Shown: positions 35,050 to 43,620, counted from the stretch's first letter. The stretch is DNA of 64,000 nt from Flavonifractor hominis (GCF_040095835.1 NZ_JBBMFT010000003.1:186001-250000); one strand, 5' to 3'. Made by a program: numbers and translations. The notes: generated from the letters alone by a model not told the origin.

Positions 35050-35063
35050 TGATTGACAAGCAA

Positions 35064-35092
35064 ATTATTGCACAGGATGACGGCTGTGTCAA
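35064..35092 (-). promoter_or_regulatory. Promoter of the gntP-dehydratase operon
   Basis: Reading leftward, TTGACA (35092-35087), 17 bases, AATAAT (35069-35064). The inferred start site (near 35057) lies just before the operator. Confidence 0.8.
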
Positions 35093-35234
35093 GCGAATTC
35101 TTGTGCACTCTGTCTAATTTGGGCAAAAAAGAGAGATAAAATGAAAATATTTGTATAATATAGATAAGCGTGTTATAATAAAACAAAAAAGCACGTTCCG
35201 AAGGGCGCATAGTTTAGCCGCAGGAGTGAAGAAA

Positions 35235-35963
35235 ATGACGACGATCAAAAAAGTTGAGAAGATCACAGCCGGAGAGCAGGTTTATCAGAATTTACGTGAA
35301 AACATCGTTGCCCACCGTTGGAAGGAAAATGAAAAGCTGCCCTCGGAGCTTGAACTGGCCAACTTATACGGGGTCAACCGTTTGACGGTTCGTATGGCGC
35401 TGCAGCGGCTGAATGCTCTGGGACTGGTTGAGACCCGTGTGGGCGACGGAACTTATGTGAAAAAGTTTGAATTTTCCGACTATATCAGCGCGGCGGAGGA
35501 TCTGTTCAGCGATCCAAAGCTGATGGAAGATGTATGTGATTTTCGAAAGCTGATTGAGAAGGAGTGTGCGCATTTGGCCGCATTGCGGGCGAGTGCGGCG
35601 GAATTCCGGGAGCTTCATGAGTTGTGCGATGATTACGATGCGTTCAAGCGGAATGTTGCCATTCCTGTGACGGAAGCGGATCTGAAGGAGATGGCCCGGC
35701 GGGACTGCGATTTCCACGCGAAGGTGTGTCTCATGTCTCACAACACGCTGTACAGCTACTGTTTTACTGTGGCGCGTTCCACCATTGAGAAGTACATTGC
35801 CCTTACCCTGCAAAAGCGGTTGGATACCTGGGAGAAAAAGGGGGTATCTCCGCTGGAAGGGGATTTTCGCCACCGGGCGATTTTGGAGGCAATGGAGAAA
35901 AAGGACTTTACATTGTGTGACAAGCTTTATGACGATATGATCGACTACAACATTGAGCTGTGA
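35235..35963 (+). CDS. GntR/FadR-family transcriptional regulator
   Basis: The 242-residue protein has an N-terminal winged HTH (SELELANLYGVNRLTVRMAL, then LVETRVGDGTYV) and a FadR-type all-helical ligand domain (FCD; RKLIEKECAHLAAL and DFHAKV with a metal-binding type His). AGGAG is 8 bases before the ATG. It faces the permease/dehydratase operon across the palindromic operator and is almost surely its repressor, released by a sugar acid. Confidence 0.9.
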   Translation: MTTIKKVEKITAGEQVYQNLRENIVAHRWKENEKLPSELELANLYGVNRLTVRMALQRLNALGLVETRVGDGTYVKKFEFSDYISAAEDLFSDPKLMEDVCDFRKLIEKECAHLAALRASAAEFRELHELCDDYDAFKRNVAIPVTEADLKEMARRDCDFHAKVCLMSHNTLYSYCFTVARSTIEKYIALTLQKRLDTWEKKGVSPLEGDFRHRAILEAMEKKDFTLCDKLYDDMIDYNIEL

Positions 35964-35975
35964 GGCGACAAAAAG

Positions 35976-36012
35976 GCGCCGCCCCTGTTTTACGACAGGG
36001 GCGGCGCTTTTT
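35976..36012 (+). terminator. Terminator of the GntR gene
   Basis: GCGCCGCCCCTGT / ACAGGGGCGGCGC stem followed by TTTTT. Confidence 0.9.
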
Positions 36013-36032
36013 GCGTGATGGGAGAGCAGAAA

Positions 36033-38609
36033 CTATTGCTGGGCCTTTTCCAGCCGGAACCGGGTGACCAGGAAACTGGCCAGCACCCGTGCCTGTGAGT
36101 CGTCGTGGATGGACCGGCGCGGATTGTCCACGCCGATGAACCCGATCACCTGGCTGTTGTCCAGCAGCGGGACCGCAATGAGACGCTGAATGCCTTGCTG
36201 GTGCAGAGTCTGCCACTCCAGGGGAGAGGTTTTTTGCAGCGGTTCCAGGTTGTAGATGAGAATGGAGCGCTGCTGCTCAAACAGGCGCATCCAGCGCTCA
36301 AGGGCGTTGGGCGGCACATTTTGCAGATGCTCCCGCTGCGGCAGTACCTGGTGGTCACACCATTCAAACGTATTGTCCCAGTGCCCAGGGTGCAGAGGGC
36401 TGGGCTCAAAGAGATAAGCCCGGTCTGCCCGGTAAAATTCTCCGACGGATTTCAGAACCTGGTCCACAGCGTGCCGGTAGTCGGTCTGCCTGGCCAGGGC
36501 CTCTACATAGCCTGCCACAGTCTGGGCAAATTCCAGACGCTCTCGGGTGGTCTGACTGATGTATTCCCGCTTGGTGATGTCCACCGCTACTTCCATGCGG
36601 AGTTTTTTGCCCTTGAGCAGGAGAAGCTTATCCTTTAGTAAAAAGTGACGGCCGCAGTAATCGTTATGGTCTTCCCAGACATAAAAAGAATCCTGCCGGA
36701 GATGCTCGTTGGGGCAAAACGCACATGGAGTGTCCATTCCACGGAATACCTTGTAACACTTTTGGCCCCGATAATCCCGCAGGCCGTAAAGCCGCTGTCC
36801 TGCTTGGTTGAGATAGTAGATCTCGTGAGTCTGCATGTCGCAGAGAGAGAGAATGTCCTCGGTTGCATCCAGCAACGCGCTTTCAAGCTCTGCTTTTTCC
36901 GGGGAAAAATAGGATGCATCTTCAAGCGTACCCTGACCGTACTGCGCGGCCTGCCCTGCGTTGGAGAGCCGCAAGAGATCTTGGCGGCTCCGATAATGGT
37001 GTGCAAACGAATCTGGAACGCTGGGTGTGGCAAACAGAGACCCCTGGTAAAGCGTTGGATGCAGGCGTTCCAGAGCAAGGAGCTCTTCCGGTGTTTCCAC
37101 GCCTTCACAGCAGACACGAATGTGGCAGCTGTCAGCCAACTCGATCATATTCGAGATCAGGCGGAGGTTATAGGCGCTGTTTTGTACCCCACTGACAAAA
37201 CACCGGTCGATCTTGATCTCGTCCACGGTCAGCTCCTTCAGCCAGCTCAGGCTGGAGTAACCGGTGCCGAAGTCGTCCACCGAGATGCCGATTCCCTCCT
37301 GCTTCCACGCGCTGAAGATGGTGTTCAGATGTTGATAATCCTGCAGCTGCATACTTTCGGTGACTTCAATGGTCAGCGCGTCGCCCGGCAGGCCGCTTGC
37401 CTTGAGGATCCGCAGCACATCCGTCTCGATTTCGGCGCGGTAAAGCTGCATGTAGGACATATTCACACTGATGTGGAACGAAGGAAACTGTGCCCGCCAG
37501 ATGCGGCACTGTTCCAGAGCGCATTGGAGGACCCAAAGCCCAACCTGGTAGATGAGGCCGCTTTCCTCCAGAATGGGGATAAATTCTCCGGGCGGAACCG
37601 TGCCGCGGCGGGCAGATTCAAACCGAAGCAGAGCCTCGGCGCCAAACAGATCAAAAGATTCGGAACGGACCTGGGGCTGGTAGCAGAGGGAAAAGCCCGC
37701 AAAGCCGCGGCGAACGGCGGTTTCCAGATCCTCGCGCAGTTCGAGGGCGGTCAATTTTTTTTCATAGTCCTCCGGAGAAAAGAAGCACAGACGATTTTTC
37801 CCTGAGGCTTTGGCGGCTTCCAGAGAGCTTTCGGCATATTGAATGAGGACAGAGGATTCCGGTACCTGATAGTCCAACAGCGGCACACTGCCGCCAGATA
37901 TGGTACATTGTCCCCGGAGCTTATCCTGAATGGAGCGAAAATAGCAAACCACATCGTCTGCCGCGGCACCGGGCAGTACCACAGCGAAACTGTCGCCGTT
38001 GATGTGGAAGATTTGTTCCACATTTCCAACGGTATCCACAATACCCTCAGCCAGGCTCCGCACCACAGCATCCCCAAACTCCCGGCCGTGTTTGAGGTTG
38101 ATGCTCCTTAAATTGTCCACACCCATGATAAGCAGAAAACCTTCGCGTGCGGCGCGGCGCAGCTGCTCCAGTTCCTGTCTGAGGGCCGCGTGATGGTATG
38201 CGCCATCGGGACGGTCCGGGGAAGACTGAACGGAAAGGCGGCCCAGGACATAGTCCGGCCTGCCGGAAGCATCCAGAAAGCATTTGCCCCGGCTGTTGAT
38301 CCAGACGGTCTGCCCCAGGCGGTTCCGGACACGGTAGTTTACCGTATAGCAGGTGCGGGAACCCCGGAGCAATTCTTCATAAAGCTTCTTCAATTTCGGC
38401 AGATCCACAGCGGTCACGATGCTGCGCCACTGTTCCAGGGTGCAGCGGCTTTCGCCCTGGGGAAAAAGATCAAAAACCTCTTTTGTGTTCTGAGAGAAAT
38501 GGATTATGCCGCTCTGGCAGCGAAAGAGAAGATAGTAGTCCCCGGTGCTCTCGCTGAATTGATCGATGGAGAGCAAAAGATGGTCTTCTGATGTAGTGAC
38601 TGTTCCCAT
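36033..38609 (-). CDS. PAS-GGDEF-EAL-PAS-GAF c-di-GMP phosphodiesterase
   Basis: The 858-residue soluble protein has, in order: a PAS-like N-terminal domain (about 1-130), a GGDEF domain (about 150-285) with the degenerate active motif NGDSF, an EAL domain (about 300-550), a PAS domain (about 600-690) containing CAFCPN, and a GAF domain (about 700-855). The EAL residues all appear present: EALLRF, NMS, EVTES, DDFGTGYSSL, KIDRCF, CEGVET and YQGSLF. It should therefore hydrolyse c-di-GMP, with GGDEF as a regulatory relic. A GTG at 38618 could also be the start. Confidence 0.9.
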   Translation of the reverse strand: MGTVTTSEDHLLLSIDQFSESTGDYYLLFRCQSGIIHFSQNTKEVFDLFPQGESRCTLEQWRSIVTAVDLPKLKKLYEELLRGSRTCYTVNYRVRNRLGQTVWINSRGKCFLDASGRPDYVLGRLSVQSSPDRPDGAYHHAALRQELEQLRRAAREGFLLIMGVDNLRSINLKHGREFGDAVVRSLAEGIVDTVGNVEQIFHINGDSFAVVLPGAAADDVVCYFRSIQDKLRGQCTISGGSVPLLDYQVPESSVLIQYAESSLEAAKASGKNRLCFFSPEDYEKKLTALELREDLETAVRRGFAGFSLCYQPQVRSESFDLFGAEALLRFESARRGTVPPGEFIPILEESGLIYQVGLWVLQCALEQCRIWRAQFPSFHISVNMSYMQLYRAEIETDVLRILKASGLPGDALTIEVTESMQLQDYQHLNTIFSAWKQEGIGISVDDFGTGYSSLSWLKELTVDEIKIDRCFVSGVQNSAYNLRLISNMIELADSCHIRVCCEGVETPEELLALERLHPTLYQGSLFATPSVPDSFAHHYRSRQDLLRLSNAGQAAQYGQGTLEDASYFSPEKAELESALLDATEDILSLCDMQTHEIYYLNQAGQRLYGLRDYRGQKCYKVFRGMDTPCAFCPNEHLRQDSFYVWEDHNDYCGRHFLLKDKLLLLKGKKLRMEVAVDITKREYISQTTRERLEFAQTVAGYVEALARQTDYRHAVDQVLKSVGEFYRADRAYLFEPSPLHPGHWDNTFEWCDHQVLPQREHLQNVPPNALERWMRLFEQQRSILIYNLEPLQKTSPLEWQTLHQQGIQRLIAVPLLDNSQVIGFIGVDNPRRSIHDDSQARVLASFLVTRFRLEKAQQ

Positions 38610-38728
38610 ACGGTACACTCTTTCTTGGTTTCAAAGCATGCGCCGTCCTTTTGTACAGAAGAGCAAAGGAAAGCACAGGCAAAAATTTGGGATGATTATG
38701 AAATATATATGATATCTTAGCCGTTCGC

Positions 38729-38757
38729 ATTGTACCCGGAAACGGGAAAAATTGCAA
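38729..38757 (-). promoter_or_regulatory. Promoter of the EAL phosphodiesterase gene
   Basis: Reading leftward, TTGCAA (38757-38752), 17 bases, TACAAT (38734-38729); about 110 bases of leader follow. Confidence 0.72.
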
Positions 38758-38840
38758 TATGAAAGGGAAAGAAACCTATAGATTGGTACTAAAAAGTATA
38801 CCGAAGAGAAAAAGAGGAGGGGGTATACTGGCTCAGCAGG

Positions 38841-39329
38841 TCATATCGTGGTATGCAGAGCGGCGATCAGTGCGTCCAGGTCGGCTGTATCCGGGTGGGA
38901 GCAGGCGCGGTCAAAATTGTCCAGCATGGCCTGACGGCGGGGCGTATCCTCCATTGCTGCATAACGTTCCCGCACGGCTGCGGGCATCTTCCCCTGGCAC
39001 ATATAACTGCCGGTCAGCACAGCGCCGGCGGGAAGGTGGGCCTTGACGCGGGCAAGAATATCTGCGAAGTATGCGGGGGAACCGCCAAAACCGGCAGTCC
39101 CGAAAAGAAAGAGCTCCTGTGTGGTAAGCGTGGACAAAAAAGCGGCGGTTTCTTCGTCACAATTCCCCTTGTCGGTCCAGAACCCGACATAGATCCGCTC
39201 CGCGGACAGTGCCTGAGGGCTGGGCGGCCCAAAGTAGACGCATGCGTCAGCGGGAAGTGTATGGCGAATGGTCTCGGCCAGAAGCTTGGTGTTTCCGGTC
39301 CGGCTGCTGTAAACGATGGAATAACTCAT
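38841..39329 (-). CDS. bilS: BilS, flavodoxin-like partner of bilirubin reductase
   Basis: The 162-residue flavodoxin-fold protein has the FMN phosphate loop SSRTGNTK near residues 8-15 and the TAGFGGSP segment. It starts within the stop of bilR (TCAT overlap), so the two are translationally coupled. In the described bilQRS operon, BilS is a flavodoxin-like protein that helps short BilR forms, probably by supplying electrons. The gene order here (regulator, reductase, flavodoxin) is exactly that of the known operon. Confidence 0.88.
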   Translation of the reverse strand: MSYSIVYSSRTGNTKLLAETIRHTLPADACVYFGPPSPQALSAERIYVGFWTDKGNCDEETAAFLSTLTTQELFLFGTAGFGGSPAYFADILARVKAHLPAGAVLTGSYMCQGKMPAAVRERYAAMEDTPRRQAMLDNFDRACSHPDTADLDALIAALHTTI

Positions 39330-40438
39330 AGGTCAGACTCCTTTTCATAAATACAGTGTACGCCCTGATGGGCCATCATACCGCCCAGGCACTTCCGGTT
39401 GCAGCGCACACAGCGGCGGATGGCGTCGCAGTTCCCGGAAAACACCTTGTTGGGCCAGTCAGGGTCGGCGATGAGCTGACGGCTCATGGCGGCGCAGTCG
39501 ATGCGTCCGGCGCTAAGCTGTGCTTCGATAAACCCCGGGTCGGTCAGACCGCCTACACCGCAGACAGGAAGACGGGTCAGCCGGCGCACCTGGTCACACA
39601 GGTGCAAAAAGCACCCTTCTCCGCCAAAGCAGGGGTGTCCGGCCGGTGGGATGGTATCGCTCAGCGCGCTGTGGTTGGCCAGTGCTACATGAAAGCTGGT
39701 AACGCCTGCCTGCTCCAACAGCGGCACAAAGATCGGCAACTCGGATTCCAGCACGCCGGCATTGCCATAGCTCGGCGTCTGCTGGCGCACGGCCAGCTTA
39801 TAGTCAATGGGCAGTTCGGGCAGGCGGCTGCGTACGGCACGGACCGCCTCCACGGCAAAGCGGGCACGGTGCTCCGCGCTGCCGCCATAGGCGTCCTGCC
39901 GGAGGTTATAGATAGCGGAACTGAAGCTGCCGCACATCCGGTCCCCATGGATCTGGACCATGTCGAACCCGGCCTTTTGAGCCAGAACCGCCGTCTCACC
40001 AAAGTGCTCGGTGATGGCATGGATACGGCGGACAGACAGACCGGTGATGTAGGGACCCACCTGTTCGTTGAGCAGGGGGCGCAGCTGCGCCTTGGAGATA
40101 CGTCCGCTCAGAACTCCGGGTACATATTTTAGCATGGCCCCAAGATTGGAATCGGACTGGTGCAGCTGAGCACACAGGCGGCAGTCGTGGGCGTGGATCC
40201 TCTGGGCCAGCTGGGTGTAGAAGGCAAAACCGTCTGATGTATGCAGCGAGGGAGTAAATCCGTGCCGGGACACCGGTACATCGCCGATGATGATCATAGC
40301 GCAGCCGCCTGAGGCAATGGCCTCCAGGCGGGCGAGCCACTGCTCCCGGGGCAGGCCCATGGAAGTGGGGGCAAAGAGAATGCGGTTTTTCAGGGTAAGG
40401 CCGCCGTAATCAAAGGGGCTGTTTATGGTTTCGTACAT
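39326..40438 (-). CDS. bilR: Bilirubin reductase BilR (short form)
   Basis: The 370-residue protein is an old-yellow-enzyme TIM barrel with an iron-sulfur tail (C343, C346, C350 and C362). At residues 164-167 it has HGDR; the Asp166-Arg167 pair is the known hallmark of BilR, in contrast to general enoate reductases. It lacks the flavin/NADH domains of the larger 2,4-dienoyl-CoA reductases and is therefore of the short type that pairs with BilS. It reduces bilirubin to urobilinogen in the gut. The start overlaps the end of bilQ by 16 bases. Confidence 0.92.
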   Translation of the reverse strand: MYETINSPFDYGGLTLKNRILFAPTSMGLPREQWLARLEAIASGGCAMIIIGDVPVSRHGFTPSLHTSDGFAFYTQLAQRIHAHDCRLCAQLHQSDSNLGAMLKYVPGVLSGRISKAQLRPLLNEQVGPYITGLSVRRIHAITEHFGETAVLAQKAGFDMVQIHGDRMCGSFSSAIYNLRQDAYGGSAEHRARFAVEAVRAVRSRLPELPIDYKLAVRQQTPSYGNAGVLESELPIFVPLLEQAGVTSFHVALANHSALSDTIPPAGHPCFGGEGCFLHLCDQVRRLTRLPVCGVGGLTDPGFIEAQLSAGRIDCAAMSRQLIADPDWPNKVFSGNCDAIRRCVRCNRKCLGGMMAHQGVHCIYEKESDL

Positions 40439-40854
40439 GAAATCGCTCCTGACAGGGGAATGTGATACACTTTCTCCAACAGCGCCATCAGCTGAACTTG
40501 CTCTTCCGGGGTCAGTCCTGAGAGTGCCTCCGCATCCCAGTCAAAAAAGACCTGGTGGCTGACCTGAAAGGCGCGCAGTCCCTGCTCACTCAGGGAGAGA
40601 TGGTAGGACCGTCCCCGCTTTTCCCGGAGCAAAAAGCCGTCTTCCACCAGCTTCAGAATGCTGCGCTGACCGTATCCCCAATCCAGGCCCAGCGCATGGG
40701 TCAGTTCAGCCTGGGTACATTGGGGATGTTTGCCGATGTAGATCAGCGGAAACAAGGCGCCATAGCTTAATCCCAACTGCTGGAGGCGGCGGGAGGTGTA
40801 GGCGGAGAAACTGCGGTAGAGCATAGTACAGTGATAGGAGAGGGTTTGAAACAT
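40423..40854 (-). CDS. bilQ: BilQ, MarR-family regulator of the bil operon
   Basis: The 143-residue MarR-type winged HTH protein (CTQAELTHALGLDWGYGQRSILKLV, wing near LREKRGRSYHLSL) is the first gene of the bil operon. AAAGGAG lies 8 bases before the ATG at 40854. Upstream are two copies of a palindrome that cover the promoter, so it very likely represses its own operon. The inducer is unknown; bilirubin or a related tetrapyrrole is the obvious guess. Confidence 0.88.
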   Translation of the reverse strand: MFQTLSYHCTMLYRSFSAYTSRRLQQLGLSYGALFPLIYIGKHPQCTQAELTHALGLDWGYGQRSILKLVEDGFLLREKRGRSYHLSLSEQGLRAFQVSHQVFFDWDAEALSGLTPEEQVQLMALLEKVYHIPLSGAISCTKP

Positions 40855-40871
40855 AGGGCTCACTCCTTTAT

Positions 40872-40890
40872 TACTTGACAAAGTCAAGTA
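40872..40890. promoter_or_regulatory. BilQ operator copy 1 (over -10/+1)
   Basis: TACTTGACAAAGTCAAGTA is a perfect palindrome with 8-base arms and 3 central bases, overlapping the -10 box and start site. Confidence 0.78.
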
Positions 40891-40915
40891 TAGACAAGAA
40901 GCTTGACTTTGTCAA
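40887..40915 (-). promoter_or_regulatory. Promoter of the bilQRS operon
   Basis: Reading leftward, TTGACA (40915-40910), a 17-base spacer and TATACT (40892-40887). Both boxes lie inside the two BilQ-type operators. Confidence 0.88.
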
Positions 40916-40917
40916 GT
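40900..40917. promoter_or_regulatory. BilQ operator copy 2 (over -35)
   Basis: AGCTTGACTTTGTCAAGT holds the palindrome CTTGAC-TTT-GTCAAG, overlapping the -35 box; its centre is 28 bases from copy 1. A third, shorter version (CTTGACAAG, 40930-40938) overlaps the divergent promoter. Confidence 0.72.
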
Positions 40918-40930
40918 AAAATAAGAAAGC

Positions 40931-40959
40931 TTGACAAGATGGGAAAAATGTGATATGAG
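40931..40959 (+). promoter_or_regulatory. Divergent promoter next to bilQ
   Basis: TTGACA (40931-40936), 17 bases, TATGAG (40954-40959). The -35 box lies in the third CTTGACAAG element, so BilQ could also control it. Confidence 0.6.
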
Positions 40960-40991
40960 TGAGGTACCAAACAAAGACAGGGGGTGCCGGT

Positions 40992-41294
40992 ATGAACGAG
41001 AAAAGAACAACCAAACGTAGAAGCGGTATGCGCATGCTTCTGGTCATTCTGGCATTGTACGCAATGGCACTGGTCGGGCTGCTCTGGGCGGCGCTATCGG
41101 GGGAGCATGAGGGCGTACTGGTGGTGTGCATCGCCTGGCTGGCACTTGGCTGGGTCCCCTTGTGCCGCATAAAGGTGTTAGGGTCCCAGCAGGCTTTGGA
41201 CCTCACGGTGTTTGGCAAACGCATTGGTACTCTGGAGGGAGAGAGCTCCTGCTCTGTGCCCTTCCTGGTTCAGTGCAGTTCCCGACGCAAATAA
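40992..41294 (+). CDS. Small membrane protein divergent from bilQ
   Basis: The 100-residue protein has a basic N-terminus (MNEKRTTKRRSG), two membrane helices at about 14-35 and 43-58, and a hydrophilic tail. I do not recognise it. AGGGGG lies 8 bases before the ATG. It is transcribed from a promoter that shares the intergenic region with bilQRS and may be in the same regulon. Possible roles include transport or sensing of pigment, but nothing in the sequence shows this. Confidence 0.62.
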   Translation: MNEKRTTKRRSGMRMLLVILALYAMALVGLLWAALSGEHEGVLVVCIAWLALGWVPLCRIKVLGSQQALDLTVFGKRIGTLEGESSCSVPFLVQCSSRRK

Positions 41295-41355
41295 CGATGC
41301 CGGGCGGTATGTCGACAGATGGATGCGCCGACGGAATTGGAGAACAAGTCATAAA

Positions 41356-41387
41356 AAAAGCCCGACCGGAATCCCGGTCGGGCTTTT
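41356..41387. terminator. Bidirectional terminator
   Basis: AAAAGCCCGACCGG-AATC-CCGGTCGGGCTTTT; serves the small membrane protein gene and the convergent fabT-like gene. Confidence 0.9.
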
Positions 41388-41400
41388 CCCTTGTTTGCAT

Positions 41401-41856
41401 TCAGGTTTCTTCCGCTGAGCCCAGACTGATCTCAGGCATGAGCTCCTTGCTGATGATAGAGAGCATTTCTTCCAGCTTGGCGCATTCCTCAGGAGTGAAA
41501 CGCTGACGCATCCGCTCGGTGACCACGTGGACATAGTCGTTGCTGATGTTGTAATAATCCTTGTATTTCTGAGTGACCTGGAGATGGTACTCCCGCTTAT
41601 CCTGCTCAGACTGGATCTTCTGCACATAGCCCTTGCGGATCAGACTGTTGATCTTGTAGGCCGCATTGGGAGGAGAGATGCGCATGAAGGAGGCAAATTC
41701 ATTTACCGTCGGAGAGCCCAGGGCCTGGATGGTCTCCATGGCGAAGGTCTCCACCGTGGTCAGGCTGGCCTCCCGGTTTTGAAAGCGCTCAAAGATCTCC
41801 TGGTAAAAGTGAAGCTTAAATTTCGTATACACCGTTTCAAATCTCTGTTCCAGCAT
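41401..41856 (-). CDS. fabT: FabT-like MarR-family regulator
   Basis: The 151-residue winged-HTH protein (SPTVNEFASFMRISPPNAAYKI, wing SEQDKREYHLQ) is of the FabT type seen at type II fatty acid clusters. It lies after fabZ with its own promoter rather than at the head. FabT represses fab genes when bound to long-chain acyl-ACP. A perfect palindrome stands before acpP (50983-50999), the expected target. The family name is an inference from context; other MarR roles are possible. Confidence 0.78.
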   Translation of the reverse strand: MLEQRFETVYTKFKLHFYQEIFERFQNREASLTTVETFAMETIQALGSPTVNEFASFMRISPPNAAYKINSLIRKGYVQKIQSEQDKREYHLQVTQKYKDYYNISNDYVHVVTERMRQRFTPEECAKLEEMLSIISKELMPEISLGSAEET

Positions 41857-41896
41857 GCCGCAGCCTCCGCAGAATCTTTAGATGATCGATATTAAG

Positions 41897-41925
41897 ATTA
41901 TAACAAACGGCGGAGGAAAGGGCAA
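41897..41925 (-). promoter_or_regulatory. Promoter of the fabT-like gene
   Basis: Reading leftward, TTGCCC (41925-41920), 17 bases, TATAAT (41902-41897), directly after the fabZ stop. It lets the regulator be made independently of the operon. Confidence 0.72.
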
Positions 41926-42363
41926 TCAGGAATCCTTTCCCAGAGCAAAGGTGAGCTCCGCCGTGGCGGCCACCTGTCCGTTGACGGTGGCCTTGGCCTC
42001 GCCAATGCCCACCGGGCCCTTCTGCTTGATGAGGGTGCACTCCAGCTCCAGCACGTCGCCGGGGGTGACCTGGCGGCGGAACCGGGCGTTCTTGATCCCG
42101 CCGAAGAAGGCGATTTTGCCGCGGTTTTCCGGCATGGACAGCAGGGCCACCGCGCCTACCTGGGCCAGCGCCTCCAGAATGAGGACCCCGGGCATGACAT
42201 GGTACTGGGGAAAGTGGCCCTGGAAAAAGGGCTCATTGACGCTGACGCACTTGATCCCCTTGGCCCATTTGCCCTCCTCGCCGTCCACAATGCGGTCCAC
42301 CAGGGCAAAGGGGTAGCGGTGGGGGAGGATCTCGGCGATCTGGTTGGAGTTATACTGCATCAT
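41926..42363 (-). CDS. fabZ: 3-hydroxyacyl-ACP dehydratase FabZ
   Basis: The 145-residue hot-dog protein has the catalytic His in QGHFPQYHVMPGVL and the Glu in LILEALAQ, as in FabZ. It removes water from 3-hydroxyacyl-ACP in each elongation round. It follows fabF by 3 bases with GGAGG upstream, and is the last gene of the fab operon. No FabA or FabM for unsaturated chains is present in this cluster. Confidence 0.94.
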   Translation of the reverse strand: MMQYNSNQIAEILPHRYPFALVDRIVDGEEGKWAKGIKCVSVNEPFFQGHFPQYHVMPGVLILEALAQVGAVALLSMPENRGKIAFFGGIKNARFRRQVTPGDVLELECTLIKQKGPVGIGEAKATVNGQVAATAELTFALGKDS

Positions 42364-42366
42364 GGC

Positions 42367-43608
42367 TCAGCCCTCCCACTTCTTCAGCAGGACGCAGGCG
42401 TTGTGGCCGCCGAAGCCCAGAGAGTTGGAGAGCACATACTCCACCTGGACCGCGCGGCCCTCATTGGGCACGTAGTCCAGGTCGCAGGCCGGATCGGGCA
42501 CCTGATAGTGGATGGTGGCGGGCAGATAGCCGTCGTGCAGGGTGAGGGCGGAGAAAATAGCTTCCACCGCGCCGGCGGCGCCCAGCATGTGGCCGGTCAT
42601 GGACTTGGTGGAGCTGACGGCCAGCTTATAGGCGTGTTCGCCGAATACGGTCTTGATCGCGGCGGTCTCGCCGGAGTCGTTCAGGGGGGTGGAGGTGCCG
42701 TGGGCGTTGATATAGCCTACCTGCTCGGGGGCCACGCCGCCGTCGGCCAGCGCCTGGGCCATGGCACGGGCGCCGCCCTCCCCGTTGGGGGCGGGAGCAG
42801 TCATATGATAGGCGTCGCAGGTGGCGCCATAGCCCACCACCTCAGCGTATACTTTGGCGCCGCGGGCCTTGGCGTGCTCGTACTCCTCCAGCACCAGGAT
42901 ACCGGCGCCCTCGCCCATGACAAAGCCGGAGCGCTCGGCGTCGAAGGGAATGGAGGCCCGGTTGGGGTCGTCACCCACGTGGAGGGCCCGCATGGAGGTG
43001 AACCCGCCGATGGACAGGGGAGTGACGGCGGCCTCAGCGCCGCCGCACAGCATCACTTCGGCGTAGCCGTCCCGGATGTGGCGGAAGGCGTCGCCCACCG
43101 CGTTGGAGCCGCCGGCGCAGGCGGTCACCGGACAGGTACACATACCCTGAAAACCAAAGGCGATGGCGATGAGGCCGGCGCCCATGTTGGCGATGGTGGA
43201 GGGGATATAGAAAGGGGAGGCCCGGTCGAAGCCCTTTTCCGAGCAGCGCATCTGCTCGCTCTCCGTGATGCCGATGCCGCCCACGCCGCTGGAGACGATG
43301 ACGCCGCAGCGGGTGCGGTCGATGGCCTCCAGATCCAGGCCGCTGTCGGCCACCGCCTCCTTGGCGGAGGCCATGGCCAGCTGAGAGTAGCGGGCCATGT
43401 GGCGCACTTCCTTCTTGTCCAGCACGGAGGTGGGGTCCCAGTCCTTCACCTCGGCGGCCAGATGGACCTTCTGCTTGGACGAATCATACTGGGTGATGGG
43501 GGCGATGCCGCACACACCGTTTTTCACGGCCTGCCAGGTCTCGGCCACGTTATGGCCCAGGGGATTGACGCTCCCCATGCCGGTAATGACGACTCTGCGT
43601 TTTTCCAT
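42367..43608 (-). CDS. fabF: 3-oxoacyl-ACP synthase II FabF
   Basis: The 413-residue condensing enzyme has the Cys-His-His triad: TACAGGSNAVG, NAHGTSTPLND and KSMTGHMLGAAG. It elongates acyl-ACP with malonyl-ACP. It sits between fabG (12-base gap) and fabZ. The size and motifs are normal. Confidence 0.96.
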   Translation of the reverse strand: MEKRRVVITGMGSVNPLGHNVAETWQAVKNGVCGIAPITQYDSSKQKVHLAAEVKDWDPTSVLDKKEVRHMARYSQLAMASAKEAVADSGLDLEAIDRTRCGVIVSSGVGGIGITESEQMRCSEKGFDRASPFYIPSTIANMGAGLIAIAFGFQGMCTCPVTACAGGSNAVGDAFRHIRDGYAEVMLCGGAEAAVTPLSIGGFTSMRALHVGDDPNRASIPFDAERSGFVMGEGAGILVLEEYEHAKARGAKVYAEVVGYGATCDAYHMTAPAPNGEGGARAMAQALADGGVAPEQVGYINAHGTSTPLNDSGETAAIKTVFGEHAYKLAVSSTKSMTGHMLGAAGAVEAIFSALTLHDGYLPATIHYQVPDPACDLDYVPNEGRAVQVEYVLSNSLGFGGHNACVLLKKWEG

Positions 43609-43620
43609 ATTCGTTCCTCC

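Noticed and set aside
38759..39046. Plus-strand frame over the bilS end
   Set aside because: It lies antisense to bilS and has no ribosome site or domain.
39326..40438. General 2,4-dienoyl-CoA or enoate reductase
   Set aside because: The HGDR motif at 164-167, short length and the flavodoxin/MarR context fit BilR better.
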